Positions 17,606-27,420 of a stretch of DNA of 64,000 bases are shown in pieces (within the stretch, counting starts at the first letter, position 1; each line of letters starts with the position of its first letter). The notes below the pieces were generated by a model. That model made no database searches. It worked only from the letters and a program-made list of their open reading frames with translations, and had not been told where the DNA came from. Origin of the DNA: Bin80 sp965207565 (GTDB lineage Bacteria; Bacteroidota; Rhodothermia; Rhodothermales; Bin80); NCBI GenBank assembly GCA_965207565.1, contig CBDBMQ010000001.1, positions 1 to 64,000 on the forward strand, read 5' to 3'. A program made the position numbers and the translations under genes.

Positions 17606-18232
17606 TGATGAATTTCTTTGCCGTATTGTACACGCTGGCGTCGTGACCAGTAGAAACCATTGTGAAACTCTTATTCTGGGGAGTCTCTTGCAAAACCCTT
17701 TTCATTGCAACCAATGGCTCAGCTACTGGAGCATAAATTGTCCCAGCCACTCCACGTTACTTGAATAATTGGCATGTGTTCGTGTTTTTTTCGAATCTCA
17801 ACGATTTGCTTCCAATTCCGACTTACAATGCCACGTACCAAGACTTTGCACATCACTCCGATCTGAGAATTTTACCGACACATGTAAAAGCCCCATGATT
17901 AGTTTCGGATCTAACTGGACATGCTAACAAAACCCTGAATACTAAACTAAATGTCCAGAATACGAAGTACGATCAGATGCGTTGGATCATTGCTCTATTC
18001 GAGTACGCAGGTGCATTCAACTTTTTATGGTCCTCGGTGGGGGGAATTTGAAAATGAATCGCCAATGTGTGCATTCCCAATCGTTTATAGATAATGTCCT
18101 GATCGAGAGAAATTCAGATCTGGCCTCAATCTGTGAAGTTCTGACGTAATTCTCGTAATCTGCACGGAGAATCAGACATTAACCCGCTGATCGGTCGTAT
18201 ATTGGGGTCGCTACTGGAAGGCCAAATATACC
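17606..18232. other. Divergent intergenic region between res and recJ
   Basis: About 630 bases between two divergent genes, AT-rich and without a convincing coding frame. It must contain the promoters for res-mod (minus) and recJ (plus). I see no clear operator repeats and no gene for a controller protein. Confidence 0.5.
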
Positions 18233-19972
18233 ATGCGATGGATTGAGCGTCCCATCGAAAATCCAACCAATGTGCAGGTACTCAGCGATGCACTAAATTC
18301 ATTACCAGAACCGCTCACGCGCTTTTTGATCCTGCGCGGAGTTGATTCACTGGATGCCGCGCGAGATTACTTTCGTGCAACCAAAGAAGGACTCCATGAT
18401 CCACATCTTTTGGCAAATGTGGATCTGGCGGCAGAGCGAATCGCCCGCGCCATCACAGAAAAAGAGAATGTGCTGGTATACGGGGACTTTGATGCCGATG
18501 GAGTGACCTCTACTGCGCTGCTACTGCGATTCCTGCAATCCCACGGGATAACAACCGCATCCTATATCCCTCATCGCCAGAAGGAAAATCATGGATTCCA
18601 TGCGAGCGGAGTGGAATTGGCACATGCAAAAAAATGCTCACTCATCATTGTCGTAGACTGTGGCACCAATGATGAGGAGACCGCACTACAGGCAAACAAT
18701 GCCGGGATTGATCTCGTGATCTGTGACCATCACGAGAATGAGGACAAGCACCCCATCTGCCATGCTCATGTAAACCCAAACCGCAAAGACTGCGCCTACC
18801 CTACCAAAGAGATTTCTGCCTGTGCGCTGGCCTATAAGATGATTCAGGTTACCTTTGAAGTACTCGGCAAACCCGCCCACCTCGCGGACCGGTACCTCGA
18901 TCTTGTTGCCATCTCCACGGTATGCGATATTATGCCCCTGATCGGAGAAAACCGCATTCTGGTACGGGAAGGATTGAATCTGCTCCGCACATCAGAGCAC
19001 CCCGGAATCACCGCTCTTGTCTCTGTTTCAAAGTGCAGTCAGGAGCATCTGACCGCTGCCGATATCGGGATGCAACTGGGCCCCCGACTCAATGCGGCCG
19101 GTCGACTCGCACATGCAGATGAGGCCTTGGCACTGCTGATGGTCGACATGGAGAGCGAAGCACAAAAACTCGCCAAGCGGCTTGATGAACTCAATGTGTC
19201 CAGAAAGGCTCGTGCAGCAGAGCTGCGCCCGGTGGCCAGTAAGCTGGCCCGAACGCAACTGGCGGGCGAGCACACCAGTGCCCTTGTGCTCTACCACCCG
19301 GATTGGCATCCTGGAATCCTGGGATCCGCGGCTTCTCAAATGGTTCGGGAATTTGCCCGACCCGCCGTGATGCTAACCGATGTTCCGAATTCGGACGGGG
19401 AAGAAATATTTGGCAGTGTGCGTACCTGGGGAGATATCCATATCCTGAAGGCCCTCACCGGCTGTCAGGACCTATTGACTCGATTTGGAGGCCATGCAAA
19501 AGCAGCAGGACTTACACTCAAAAAGGAAAACCTTCCTCTCCTGAAAGTGCAACTGAATGCCGAGGTGCTCTCCCAGATTGGAGATCAGCAGATCGAAACG
19601 TCCTTGGAATATGATGCCCGATTGCCCATGGAGATGATCCCGGGGAAATTTGAGCGTGTACTCAAGCTGTGCCAGCCTTTTGGTAAAGAAAATGAAGCAC
19701 CCCTTTTCCTTATGGAAGACCTGCATCCGACGGACGTTCGTCTGTTGAGTGGAGGGCAACACCTCAAAATGAAGTTACAGTCCCCCAGTTCCTCCAGTAC
19801 CATGGATGCAATCGGATTCCATCTGGGCCAGCACCACACGGTCGCAGAGGAAGCCCGCACACAACAAGCGGGCCTGGATCTTCTGTGCTATGTGGAAGAG
19901 AACCGATGGAACGGGAGAGTCACCAGACAACTCCGCATTGAAGCACTCCGTGTACATACCCAATCATCATGA
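18233..19972 (+). CDS. recJ: Single-stranded-DNA-specific exonuclease RecJ
   Basis: A 579-aa 5'-3' exonuclease for single-stranded DNA, acting in recombinational and mismatch repair. It has the DHH-phosphoesterase motifs DFDADG (85-90), VDCG (141-144) and CDHHE (DHH at 165-167), then AGRLAHAD. The DHHA1 signature FGGHAKAAG lies near 415, followed by a C-terminal OB-like region. The length is normal. Its stop overlaps the start of the next gene by four bases (ATGA), so it is translationally coupled to an exported peptidase with no obvious functional link. Confidence 0.95.
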   Translation: MRWIERPIENPTNVQVLSDALNSLPEPLTRFLILRGVDSLDAARDYFRATKEGLHDPHLLANVDLAAERIARAITEKENVLVYGDFDADGVTSTALLLRFLQSHGITTASYIPHRQKENHGFHASGVELAHAKKCSLIIVVDCGTNDEETALQANNAGIDLVICDHHENEDKHPICHAHVNPNRKDCAYPTKEISACALAYKMIQVTFEVLGKPAHLADRYLDLVAISTVCDIMPLIGENRILVREGLNLLRTSEHPGITALVSVSKCSQEHLTAADIGMQLGPRLNAAGRLAHADEALALLMVDMESEAQKLAKRLDELNVSRKARAAELRPVASKLARTQLAGEHTSALVLYHPDWHPGILGSAASQMVREFARPAVMLTDVPNSDGEEIFGSVRTWGDIHILKALTGCQDLLTRFGGHAKAAGLTLKKENLPLLKVQLNAEVLSQIGDQQIETSLEYDARLPMEMIPGKFERVLKLCQPFGKENEAPLFLMEDLHPTDVRLLSGGQHLKMKLQSPSSSSTMDAIGFHLGQHHTVAEEARTQQAGLDLLCYVEENRWNGRVTRQLRIEALRVHTQSS

Positions 19973-22482
19973 AATTCCTTGCCTGTTTTTTGCTACTGAC
20001 TTCGTTCATCCAGTTTGCCGAGGCGCAACTCTACAGCCCGTCTGAGTTTCTGGGTTATGAATCAGGGGACGACTTTACGCCCCATCACCGGGTCACCGAC
20101 TATGTCCGTCATGTTGCAGAAACTGCAGAGAACGTGATTCGCGTTGAGTATGGCCACACATATGAAGGTCGTGTGCTGCAGTATGTGATCATCTCTTCCG
20201 CCGACAACCTTGTGAATCTGGAGAAAATTCGCACGGCAAACCTCCAGCGTACCGGACTCCTGGAAGGAACACCGATGGAAGACATCCCCGCACTGGTTTG
20301 GCTCAGTTACAACGTTCACGGCAATGAATCGGTCAGCACCGAAGCCGCCCTGGAAGTCATTCATACACTGGCCAGTGGCACAGATCCTGATGTTTCAGCA
20401 TGGCTCGAAAATACTGTGGTCATCATTGACCCATGCCTCAACCCGGATGGACGTGACCGTTATGTCCAATTTTATCGCCGAACACGGGGACGGCAACCGA
20501 ACGTCCTTGAAGAGGCCCGCGAACACGCGGAGCCGTGGCCTGGTGGACGAACCAACCATTACTACTTTGACCTGAACCGGGATTGGGCCTGGGGAACACA
20601 GATGGAGACGCGTCAGCGATTGCCGCACTATAATCGCTGGATGCCCCATATCCATGTGGACTTTCATGAGCAAGGGGTAAACAGCCCCTACTACTTCGCT
20701 CCTGCAGCTGTACCATACCACAAATATATCACGCCATGGCAGCGCGAACTCCAGGATCTGATGGGAGTCAATCACGCCCGATACTTTGACCAGGAGGGGT
20801 GGCTGTTCTTTACGAGGCAGGTTTTTGACCTGTTCTATCCAGGTTATGGTGATACATGGCCCATCTTCAACGGTGCAATCGGAATGACCTACGAGCAGGC
20901 GGGCTCTGGACGCGCTGGACTCGGGATTCTTACAGCAGAAGGGGATACTTTGACCCTCGCCGACCGGATTGAGCATCACTACACCACGAGCCTGTCTACC
21001 ATTGAGGTTGCCGCAAACGAGCAGGACCGCATTGTTGACCAATTTACCCAGTATTTCCGCAATTCCACTGCCAAACCAACCGGAGCACATGCTGCGTACC
21101 TGATCCGGCGGGCAGGACAGGAAGATCAGGTCCGTACAATCTCAAACCATCTGGACCTGCTTGGAATCACACACGGGTTCGCCGCCACGGCTGAAAAGGA
21201 AAACGGATTTGCCTACCACACAGGGGCCCGGGAGGAACTGCGGGTTGAACCGGGAGATCTGGTCGTTCCTGCTGCACAGCCAAAAGGGGTACTGGCTCAT
21301 GTTCTATTTGAGCCGGAACCGGAGCTGGAAGATTCGCTCACATACGATATCACCGCCTGGGCCCTTCCTTATGTCTACGGTGTGGAAGCCTATGCAGTGG
21401 ATCGGGAAGTAGCCTGGGAAACGGTTGCTCCTGCGCCAGTGGTACCCGCTCACCCATCTGAACCCGTTGCTTATCTAGCAGAGTGGAAAAGCTTTGAAGA
21501 TGCACGTCTACTTGCAGATTTATTGCAAAGGGGTGTGAAGGTACGCTATACAGAAGTTCCGTTCAAGGTAAACAATCAATCCTATGACGAGGGGACACTG
21601 ATCATGACGCGCGAGGGAGCCGGGGCAGCCTTTGACTCTCTTGTCATTCAAAGCGCACGCCGCACAAAGCAGCAGGTAAATGCCGTCACTACGACACGCG
21701 TCACAGAAGGCGTTGATTTTGGTTCTGGGGATGTCGTCTTCATACGAGCCCCGCGCGTTGCCATCGTTGCGGGTGCACCCATCAACCCCTACAGCCTCGG
21801 ACAGCTGTGGCACTTCTTTGACGAGCAACTCGAATACAGTGCCACTCTCGTGGATAGCGATGACTTTGCAGATCTACCACTTTTTCGCTACGATGTGATC
21901 ATCCTGCCCTCCGGGAGCTACAACGACATACTGGATGAGCACCGCCTGGAAGAAGTCCAGAATTGGATCCGGGAAGGAGGGCGGCTGATTGCCCTCGAAA
22001 GGGCAGCAGACTTCCTTGCAGGTAAAGACGGGTTCGGTTTAAAGCGCAAATCCGATGATGAGGACGATGCAGATTCACTGAACACAGAGATCCAGCCCTA
22101 TGCCGACCGTGATCGCCATGCAATCACTCGGGACATCCCCGGGGCTATCTTCCGTACGGAATTAGACACAACCCATCCCCTGGCATTTGGGTATCCGCGA
22201 GACTATTTCACATTAAAAGTCAGTGCGAGAGCATTTTCATGGCTGGAAGATGGATGGAATGTCGGCATCCTCAGAGAAAATAGCCTGGTTGCAGGGTTTG
22301 CAGGTACAGAAGCGCTTGAACCGTTAGAGCAATCGCTGGTCCTGGGAATGGAATCTATCGGCAGGGGCGAGGTGATTTATTTTGCTGACAATCCCATTTT
22401 TCGCGGCTTCTACTACCATGGAAGACTCCTGCTGGCGAATGCCGTTTTCTTTGTAGGACAACGCAGCGTAGCAATATTTTAA
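19969..22482 (+). CDS. Secreted M14-family zinc carboxypeptidase-like protein with C-terminal class I amidotransferase-like domain
   Basis: An 837-aa exported protein with a signal peptide (residues 1-19, ending FAEA). The M14 peptidase domain has zinc ligands H117 and E120 in NVHGNES and a third ligand H233 in HVDFHEQG, with a candidate catalytic Glu E309 in MTYEQAG. The set is complete, so peptidase activity is plausible. From about residue 590 a second domain resembles the class I glutamine amidotransferase-like fold (VIILPSGSYNDIL, then WIREGGRLIALE). This two-domain form is known in Bacteroidota-type secreted M14 proteins. It probably acts in the periplasm or outside the cell on peptides or cell-wall fragments; the substrate is unknown. 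Confidence 0.85.
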   Translation: MKFLACFLLLTSFIQFAEAQLYSPSEFLGYESGDDFTPHHRVTDYVRHVAETAENVIRVEYGHTYEGRVLQYVIISSADNLVNLEKIRTANLQRTGLLEGTPMEDIPALVWLSYNVHGNESVSTEAALEVIHTLASGTDPDVSAWLENTVVIIDPCLNPDGRDRYVQFYRRTRGRQPNVLEEAREHAEPWPGGRTNHYYFDLNRDWAWGTQMETRQRLPHYNRWMPHIHVDFHEQGVNSPYYFAPAAVPYHKYITPWQRELQDLMGVNHARYFDQEGWLFFTRQVFDLFYPGYGDTWPIFNGAIGMTYEQAGSGRAGLGILTAEGDTLTLADRIEHHYTTSLSTIEVAANEQDRIVDQFTQYFRNSTAKPTGAHAAYLIRRAGQEDQVRTISNHLDLLGITHGFAATAEKENGFAYHTGAREELRVEPGDLVVPAAQPKGVLAHVLFEPEPELEDSLTYDITAWALPYVYGVEAYAVDREVAWETVAPAPVVPAHPSEPVAYLAEWKSFEDARLLADLLQRGVKVRYTEVPFKVNNQSYDEGTLIMTREGAGAAFDSLVIQSARRTKQQVNAVTTTRVTEGVDFGSGDVVFIRAPRVAIVAGAPINPYSLGQLWHFFDEQLEYSATLVDSDDFADLPLFRYDVIILPSGSYNDILDEHRLEEVQNWIREGGRLIALERAADFLAGKDGFGLKRKSDDEDDADSLNTEIQPYADRDRHAITRDIPGAIFRTELDTTHPLAFGYPRDYFTLKVSARAFSWLEDGWNVGILRENSLVAGFAGTEALEPLEQSLVLGMESIGRGEVIYFADNPIFRGFYYHGRLLLANAVFFVGQRSVAIF

Positions 22483-22488
22483 AGCAAG

Positions 22489-24081
22489 ATGCCCCGCGGG
22501 TACATTCTCCTGTGCTTGCTTTTAAGTTGTACGTACGCCCATCGTACATACAGCCAGACGATACCACTCAAAGGAGTGGTCTGGGACGCACCGGCACCTC
22601 CTACCGCCCAGGATCTTCTGAAAATCCACGAGGCAGGCGTGGAGGCTGTTCGATTGCCTGTAATCACGGATCACAATCTGCTCCATGTTGCCGATACCCT
22701 CGGACTGCAACTGTTCCAAGACCTGCCCATCCGTTTTCTTCCCGCACCCGTGCTTCTTGATTCGCTTGAGTATGCGAAGAGCCAGTTGAGTCTCGCCCGG
22801 CAGACGTACCACTTGCATCGGTCCGCACATCACTTTGGAGTCTCAACCAAAAGCGACACCAGTAATCCGCAGGCCTGTGAATACTTCAAGGAGCTTGCTG
22901 CATGGGCACCGGAACTCACGCTGTACTACACGTCCGCATTTATAACCGACGACCAATGCTCCTCTTATGTTGACTTGGTTCTATTGGATGCGCGCAGAGA
23001 ACCTGACCCTGCTACCGTTATAGAGGATTGGGATCATCTCATACCGGTTGGTTTTTCGAGCGTCGGACAGAAAGTTGACCCCGACAAATTTGGTCTGTAT
23101 CAGGCGCACTCGCCCCAGTCGCAAGCGCGCTTTCTGGAAAATCACCTGCCGCGACTACTTGAAAGTACCGCGAAGGTCATTTTCATTTACCGATGGCGGG
23201 ACACCGGCAATACCTCGTCCCAGTGGGGCCTGATTGATGCGTCGGGACAAGAACGGCCTGTATTCGATGTGCTGCGGGGCATCTATACGGGCATGCAACA
23301 GATCTTTGCATTTGATTTTGGGGAGCGACCCCGCCAAGCAGCTCCCATGCCATTAATCCTGAGCTGGATCACCTGCCTGCTCATCGCCCTGTTAAGCCTG
23401 TGGTATGACAGATTCCCCAATTTGGTGTGGAGGTATACCGTGAATCCACATGCCAACCGGGACACACTCTATCGTAAGAGTGTCCTCCCCCCGGATGTCT
23501 CACTGATTTATGTCATCACACAGGGACTCCTGCTTTCTGCCGTGGTATTGATCCTGCTTGAGGCGTTCAGTGATCTGCTCCTGGTTGAGGCGGTTGCTGC
23601 ATTGATGAGCCCCTATATCCTCGACCAAGTTTTCAACCTGACCTCCAATTTTTATCTCCTGGTTCTTGTTGTGGTTGCCATCTATCTGATCATTAACCTT
23701 ATTTCCTACTCACTCGCTGCGTTAATTGCACGACAACTGCATGGAATACCTGTAGAGCATTTTTTCACTATTAACGCCATGAACCAGACGCCGCTGGGAG
23801 CAATGCTTCCGATGATCATGATCGCCCCGGGGCTCAATCGTAGCCAGTATGATATACTGGCGATGATTCTTGCTTTCAGTTGGGCTTTTCTGGGTATCTT
23901 CTGCATCATTCGCGGTGCTCGAAGTTTTGCAACTCTGACCCGCCGCGGATTGGTCAACAGCGGAACGTTTGGCGTGATTGCACTGCCCTTATTTCTGCTT
24001 ATAGGAATGATCCTGGCACTTTCCCTCCCTTATACCCGGGAGTACATCATCTTCTGGTGGAACCTGAGCTTCAGAGCGTAG
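22489..24081 (+). CDS. Glycosidase-like (TIM-barrel) domain fused to a multi-pass membrane domain
   Basis: A 530-aa protein with a signal peptide (cleavage about TYSQ, residue 23). The N-terminal part (25-270) looks like the barrel of family 2 glycoside hydrolases (ILKGVVWD-like opening, GVEAVRLP, then GLIDASGQERPVFDVLRGIY). Where those enzymes have the conserved Asn-Glu acid/base, this protein reads GVSTKSDTSN, so catalysis may be lost. From about 285 on there are five or six hydrophobic helices resembling a Yip1-type membrane domain. It lies 6 bases after the M14 gene in the same operon and overlaps the convergent glycosyltransferase by 11 bases. The function is not established. Confidence 0.6.
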   Translation: MPRGYILLCLLLSCTYAHRTYSQTIPLKGVVWDAPAPPTAQDLLKIHEAGVEAVRLPVITDHNLLHVADTLGLQLFQDLPIRFLPAPVLLDSLEYAKSQLSLARQTYHLHRSAHHFGVSTKSDTSNPQACEYFKELAAWAPELTLYYTSAFITDDQCSSYVDLVLLDARREPDPATVIEDWDHLIPVGFSSVGQKVDPDKFGLYQAHSPQSQARFLENHLPRLLESTAKVIFIYRWRDTGNTSSQWGLIDASGQERPVFDVLRGIYTGMQQIFAFDFGERPRQAAPMPLILSWITCLLIALLSLWYDRFPNLVWRYTVNPHANRDTLYRKSVLPPDVSLIYVITQGLLLSAVVLILLEAFSDLLLVEAVAALMSPYILDQVFNLTSNFYLLVLVVVAIYLIINLISYSLAALIARQLHGIPVEHFFTINAMNQTPLGAMLPMIMIAPGLNRSQYDILAMILAFSWAFLGIFCIIRGARSFATLTRRGLVNSGTFGVIALPLFLLIGMILALSLPYTREYIIFWWNLSFRA

Positions 24082-25024
24082 CAGAGCCCGTCAATTCCGC
24101 CCATACACAATCTGCAAAATCATAGAACGGCTGCTTTGCGTGAAACCAGCCAAAGTGTAAAACAAACGGAGTGACCTTCATCCGGTCACGTTTTCGAAGC
24201 ACCGTAGTGGCCAGCTGAATACAGAACTGGCGGATCTGGGGATTTTTGATCCCCCGAATTTCATAAATAAAGCGATCCGTGTAATAATCACAGGTAACCC
24301 GTTCGAATTTCTCAGTATGCTCCGTCATGCCTATAATGTAATCCAGCTGGGGGCTGTTTGCCCCCTGATACCAATGATATATGGGGAGTCCCATACGGCT
24401 CATGGCCATCGCAAGACTCCACTCACAGGACTCTTCCGTGCGCCCTTCCAGGAGCCTCGTCCGGAAATGTGTCTCCGAAACGCGCGAATGAAAATCAGAT
24501 GCCAGTTCGCACACGGACCGAGTGACTTCAGGGTCTGCCGCGTACATCATGCCCGCCTGTACGCGAGGCAGATGCGTCAACCCGAAACGAGTCAGGGTAC
24601 GGCGGCGGCGATCGCGAAAAAATTCCAGAATGACCCCGACATTCTTGGGGCCGCCAAAATAAAAATCGGCCCTCTCAAGCCCGGTAGCCGTAAAGGGATA
24701 GACGGAAAGCTGCGTCCAGAGGGAATCAGGATTCCGACACCAAATCATATCACTGTCAACATACAGGCTACGCTTCCAAGGTTTGAATTCGTGAAGATGA
24801 TGCTTGAATCCGTTGATTGAGCAATTTCTGTCTGGAAGCTTGCTCACACGCGTGAAGAGACCCGTCAGGCCCTTACGCCGAAGAAGGTCAATATGGGAGT
24901 CTGTACAATAGAGAGCTATGGGGCGCGCGCTATCATGGCGGCGAAGTGTGGTAACCGAAGCAATTGCATGCCGCAGATACGCCTCCTTTCCATAGGTGTG
25001 CAGAACGTATCCTTCTGTTGTCAC
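24071..25024 (-). CDS. Putative glycosyltransferase (GT-A-like)
   Basis: A 317-aa cytoplasmic protein resembling nucleotide-sugar transferases. The opening GYVLHTYGKEAYLRHA and the metal-binding DSD motif at 90-92 (YVDSDMIWCRN) are typical of GT-A enzymes that act in cell-surface glycan synthesis. The acceptor and donor cannot be predicted. It is convergent with the preceding membrane fusion gene, with an 11-base overlap of coding ends. It is not obviously in an operon with the minus-strand genes that lie upstream of its start. Confidence 0.65.
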   Translation of the reverse strand: MTTEGYVLHTYGKEAYLRHAIASVTTLRRHDSARPIALYCTDSHIDLLRRKGLTGLFTRVSKLPDRNCSINGFKHHLHEFKPWKRSLYVDSDMIWCRNPDSLWTQLSVYPFTATGLERADFYFGGPKNVGVILEFFRDRRRRTLTRFGLTHLPRVQAGMMYAADPEVTRSVCELASDFHSRVSETHFRTRLLEGRTEESCEWSLAMAMSRMGLPIYHWYQGANSPQLDYIIGMTEHTEKFERVTCDYYTDRFIYEIRGIKNPQIRQFCIQLATTVLRKRDRMKVTPFVLHFGWFHAKQPFYDFADCVWAELTGSATL

Positions 25025-25421
25025 AAAAATGAATGCTTAAATCTGCAATAAGATACGCCTACTTGCTATATTGATCGGCTTTTTGATGAATTCCGGCTCT
25101 GCAACACGAAAGAAGGAGATGGATATCCCATCTACGGATCCCCGACTCGCTTGAAATACGCACCCAAATCGCACTACAATAGCCGCCACATATCCGGATT
25201 CGATTCCCGCATATTGGAACCGTCGAATTTTTCGGAAGAGGAATCCTGTCTGCCAGCTACAACGAATCCGGTCCAGAGGATGAAATTGAAATGGCATAAA
25301 GGGGGCGGGCGGCAAATCGCACATGCGATACACTCCGCATCTGCGTCTCGTAGAACGAATCTTTTCAAGACAGGTGAAAGAACTGAAAAACGGGGCGCTT
25401 ACGACGATTCGCACACGTTGA
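25025..25421. other. Intergenic stretch, no gene recognised
   Basis: About 400 bases between the glycosyltransferase start and the end of the mlaC-like gene. Open frames on both strands (up to 150 codons) have no family resemblance and atypical composition. It should hold the glycosyltransferase promoter and possibly the end of the upstream transcript. Confidence 0.45.
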
Positions 25422-26006
25422 TTACTCTGTCGCTGCAAGTTTTTTTCGCAGACTTTGCATGAATGCATCAAAGCCACGCTTGCGTACATAAGTCTGAAAC
25501 GACACCGAGTAACCCTCTACCGTCCCGACCTCATCAATGACGATGTCATAGAGCCACCACTTATCTCCTTTTTGGTGCAACTGATACAATACTTCTATCT
25601 CGGCCTCCCGAATCTCTGCAGTGGTGCTCACTGATGCCTTGTTGTCCTTGACCACCACGGACTTAATGGTGACCGGGGCTTCATATACAGACAGGTCGCC
25701 CAATGACTGCGAACGCACGATCTCACCAAAGACTTCGATAAAATCCTGGCGCTGCTCTGCGGAAAGATCTTCATAGTAGCGACCAAGCGAAAGTCGCCCC
25801 ATCTCCTCGAAATCAATCTGATCATTGATCAGCGAGCGTGCAACCTCCTGCAGAGCAGGATCCTCCTTCATCCCGCGAACCGCAGCCTTGATCTCCTGGT
25901 CGCGCTGTGTGATGAGTGTACGAACCTCCGTCTCTGCATCCTGTGCCACGACCAAAGGTGCCCAAAGCAATAGGGTACCCAGTACCAACAGTAAGTTTGA
26001 TCTCAT
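25422..26006 (-). CDS. MlaC/Ttg2D-family periplasmic phospholipid-binding protein
   Basis: About 194 aa from the ATG at 26006, which opens a clear signal peptide (MRSNLLLVLGTLLLW, cleaving near VVAQ). MlaC proteins ferry phospholipids between outer and inner membrane complexes. Typical features here are FEEMGRLSLGRYYEDLSAEQR followed by DFIEVFGEIV in the first half, and KGDKWWLYDIVIDEVG in the second. It starts 7 bases after the tolC-like stop, so the two are an operon. No MlaD/E/F permease genes are in the window, so its partners must be elsewhere. The longer frame to 26057 would mask the signal peptide. Confidence 0.85.
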   Translation of the reverse strand: MRSNLLLVLGTLLLWAPLVVAQDAETEVRTLITQRDQEIKAAVRGMKEDPALQEVARSLINDQIDFEEMGRLSLGRYYEDLSAEQRQDFIEVFGEIVRSQSLGDLSVYEAPVTIKSVVVKDNKASVSTTAEIREAEIEVLYQLHQKGDKWWLYDIVIDEVGTVEGYSVSFQTYVRKRGFDAFMQSLRKKLAATE

Positions 26007-26013
26007 TGTACCG

Positions 26014-27412
26014 TTATTCAAAAAATGAATCTGTTTCATGTGTGAGTAGACCAGCATCTGCCAGAAGCTTCAGAATTGCCATGTTGTAGCGGCTGACCGC
26101 TTCGTAGTACTCGGCTTCCAAAGTCAGATTCGTCTGCACTGCTTTTACCAGATTTTCTGTATCTCCCAAATCCAGATCGAAATTGATTTGTTCGACACGA
26201 AGCCATTCTTTACTGACCGCCAGAGAACTATCCTTTGCAGCCAGCGCTGCTTCCTGAATAATCACATGTCGCCATGATTGTTCAAGCTCAGCAAGAATTC
26301 CCTGTTCAGCTGCAATGACCAGATATCGCACTGAATTATGATGTGCCTCCGCCTGTGCAACCCGTGCCCGGGTCTGTTTGAAGTTCAATTTCTGGAGCAG
26401 TCCAAAGCCTGTTCGCGCACTCGTGCGCCGGAATCCATCGGTGATATACGGATTGGGTTGCCGGAATCGGTTTGAGGCGCCGCTGACACTCAGCGTCAAT
26501 CCAAACGCACTTTGCGGATAATAGTCCGCTCTCGCTACGCGAATCAATGCATCCGGTCGCGGCCATCCCCGCCTCTGCCTGAAGAATTTCCGGACGGTGC
26601 CGGAGGGCATTTTGCTGATAAAAATCCAGACTCTCCAGAACAAACGTCAGTGGTTCAAGGGCATCATGCACAGGCACAATGCGCGTCGAATCTGCCAGCA
26701 TCAATTGGCGGCGCAGTGCAGCATGGGCGGTCTGACGTGCCTGATTCACCTCTACAATACGCTGCTCATACTCCTGTTGTGTGATCAGCACCTCATAGCG
26801 ATCCGCATCGTCAACTTCCGGGTCTCCTTCCTCAAGCAGGCGGTTGATTTCTTCCATGGCCATGGCGACCACATCTCCTGCCCGATCAACCAGTCGTTGC
26901 AGCTCATTTGTCAACAGAACATTGTAATAGAGTTCTGCCGCACGCAACGAGGCACCCAAAATTGTCTCCTGAGCCCGTGCTTCTTCGAGATCTGCACCTG
27001 CAGACGCAGCCTCTACCGCCCCTCTCAGCGCCCCCCATGTGTAAATGGGTTGCACAAACGACACCTCGGCCTGCGCATAAGGCCGAAGGTTCCCATAATC
27101 GTTGCGTACTGCCGGATCCAGATAAAGCTCTTCAAGTGGCGTTCCATTGGGGTTTTCAATCCCTGGCACCACCGCCATTGCACTGACTACTGTGGCATCC
27201 GGAAGGATGCGACTGCTTTGTGCCAATTCATAGCGTGCAGTAGCCCGACCGACATTGGACAGGGCTGCCCGAATATCCGGGCTGACCGCCACCGTCTCCT
27301 GAAGGACCGTCTTGAGATCAACACGCAGTGTGTCTGGGCTTGGCTGCGCCGCTGTCGCACACAGCATCATCAGGGAGCAGATCCATACAAGTATAATTCC
27401 CTTATTTATCAT
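26014..27412 (-). CDS. TolC-family outer membrane efflux protein, frameshifted
   Basis: Outer-membrane channel of the TolC/OEP family, used by tripartite efflux pumps or type I secretion. A signal peptide opens at the ATG 27412 (MINKGIILVWIC, ending ATAAQ). Two long coiled-coil helical hairpins follow, with the OEP-typical AQAEVSFVQPIYTWG and LQKLNFKQTRARVAQAE. The frame breaks at the CC pair 26553-26554. Dropping one base joins EAGMAAT to DALIRVARADYYPQSA, a classic OEP repeat junction. About 465 aa when repaired. It starts 8 bases after the gluQ-RS stop and precedes the mlaC-like gene, forming a three-gene operon. Confidence 0.85.
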
Positions 27413-27420
27413 CGTAACTA

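Noticed and set aside
25037..25489. 150-codon minus-strand frame between the glycosyltransferase and mlaC-like genes
   Set aside because: It overlaps the mlaC-like coding end, has no recognisable domain and an unlikely composition.
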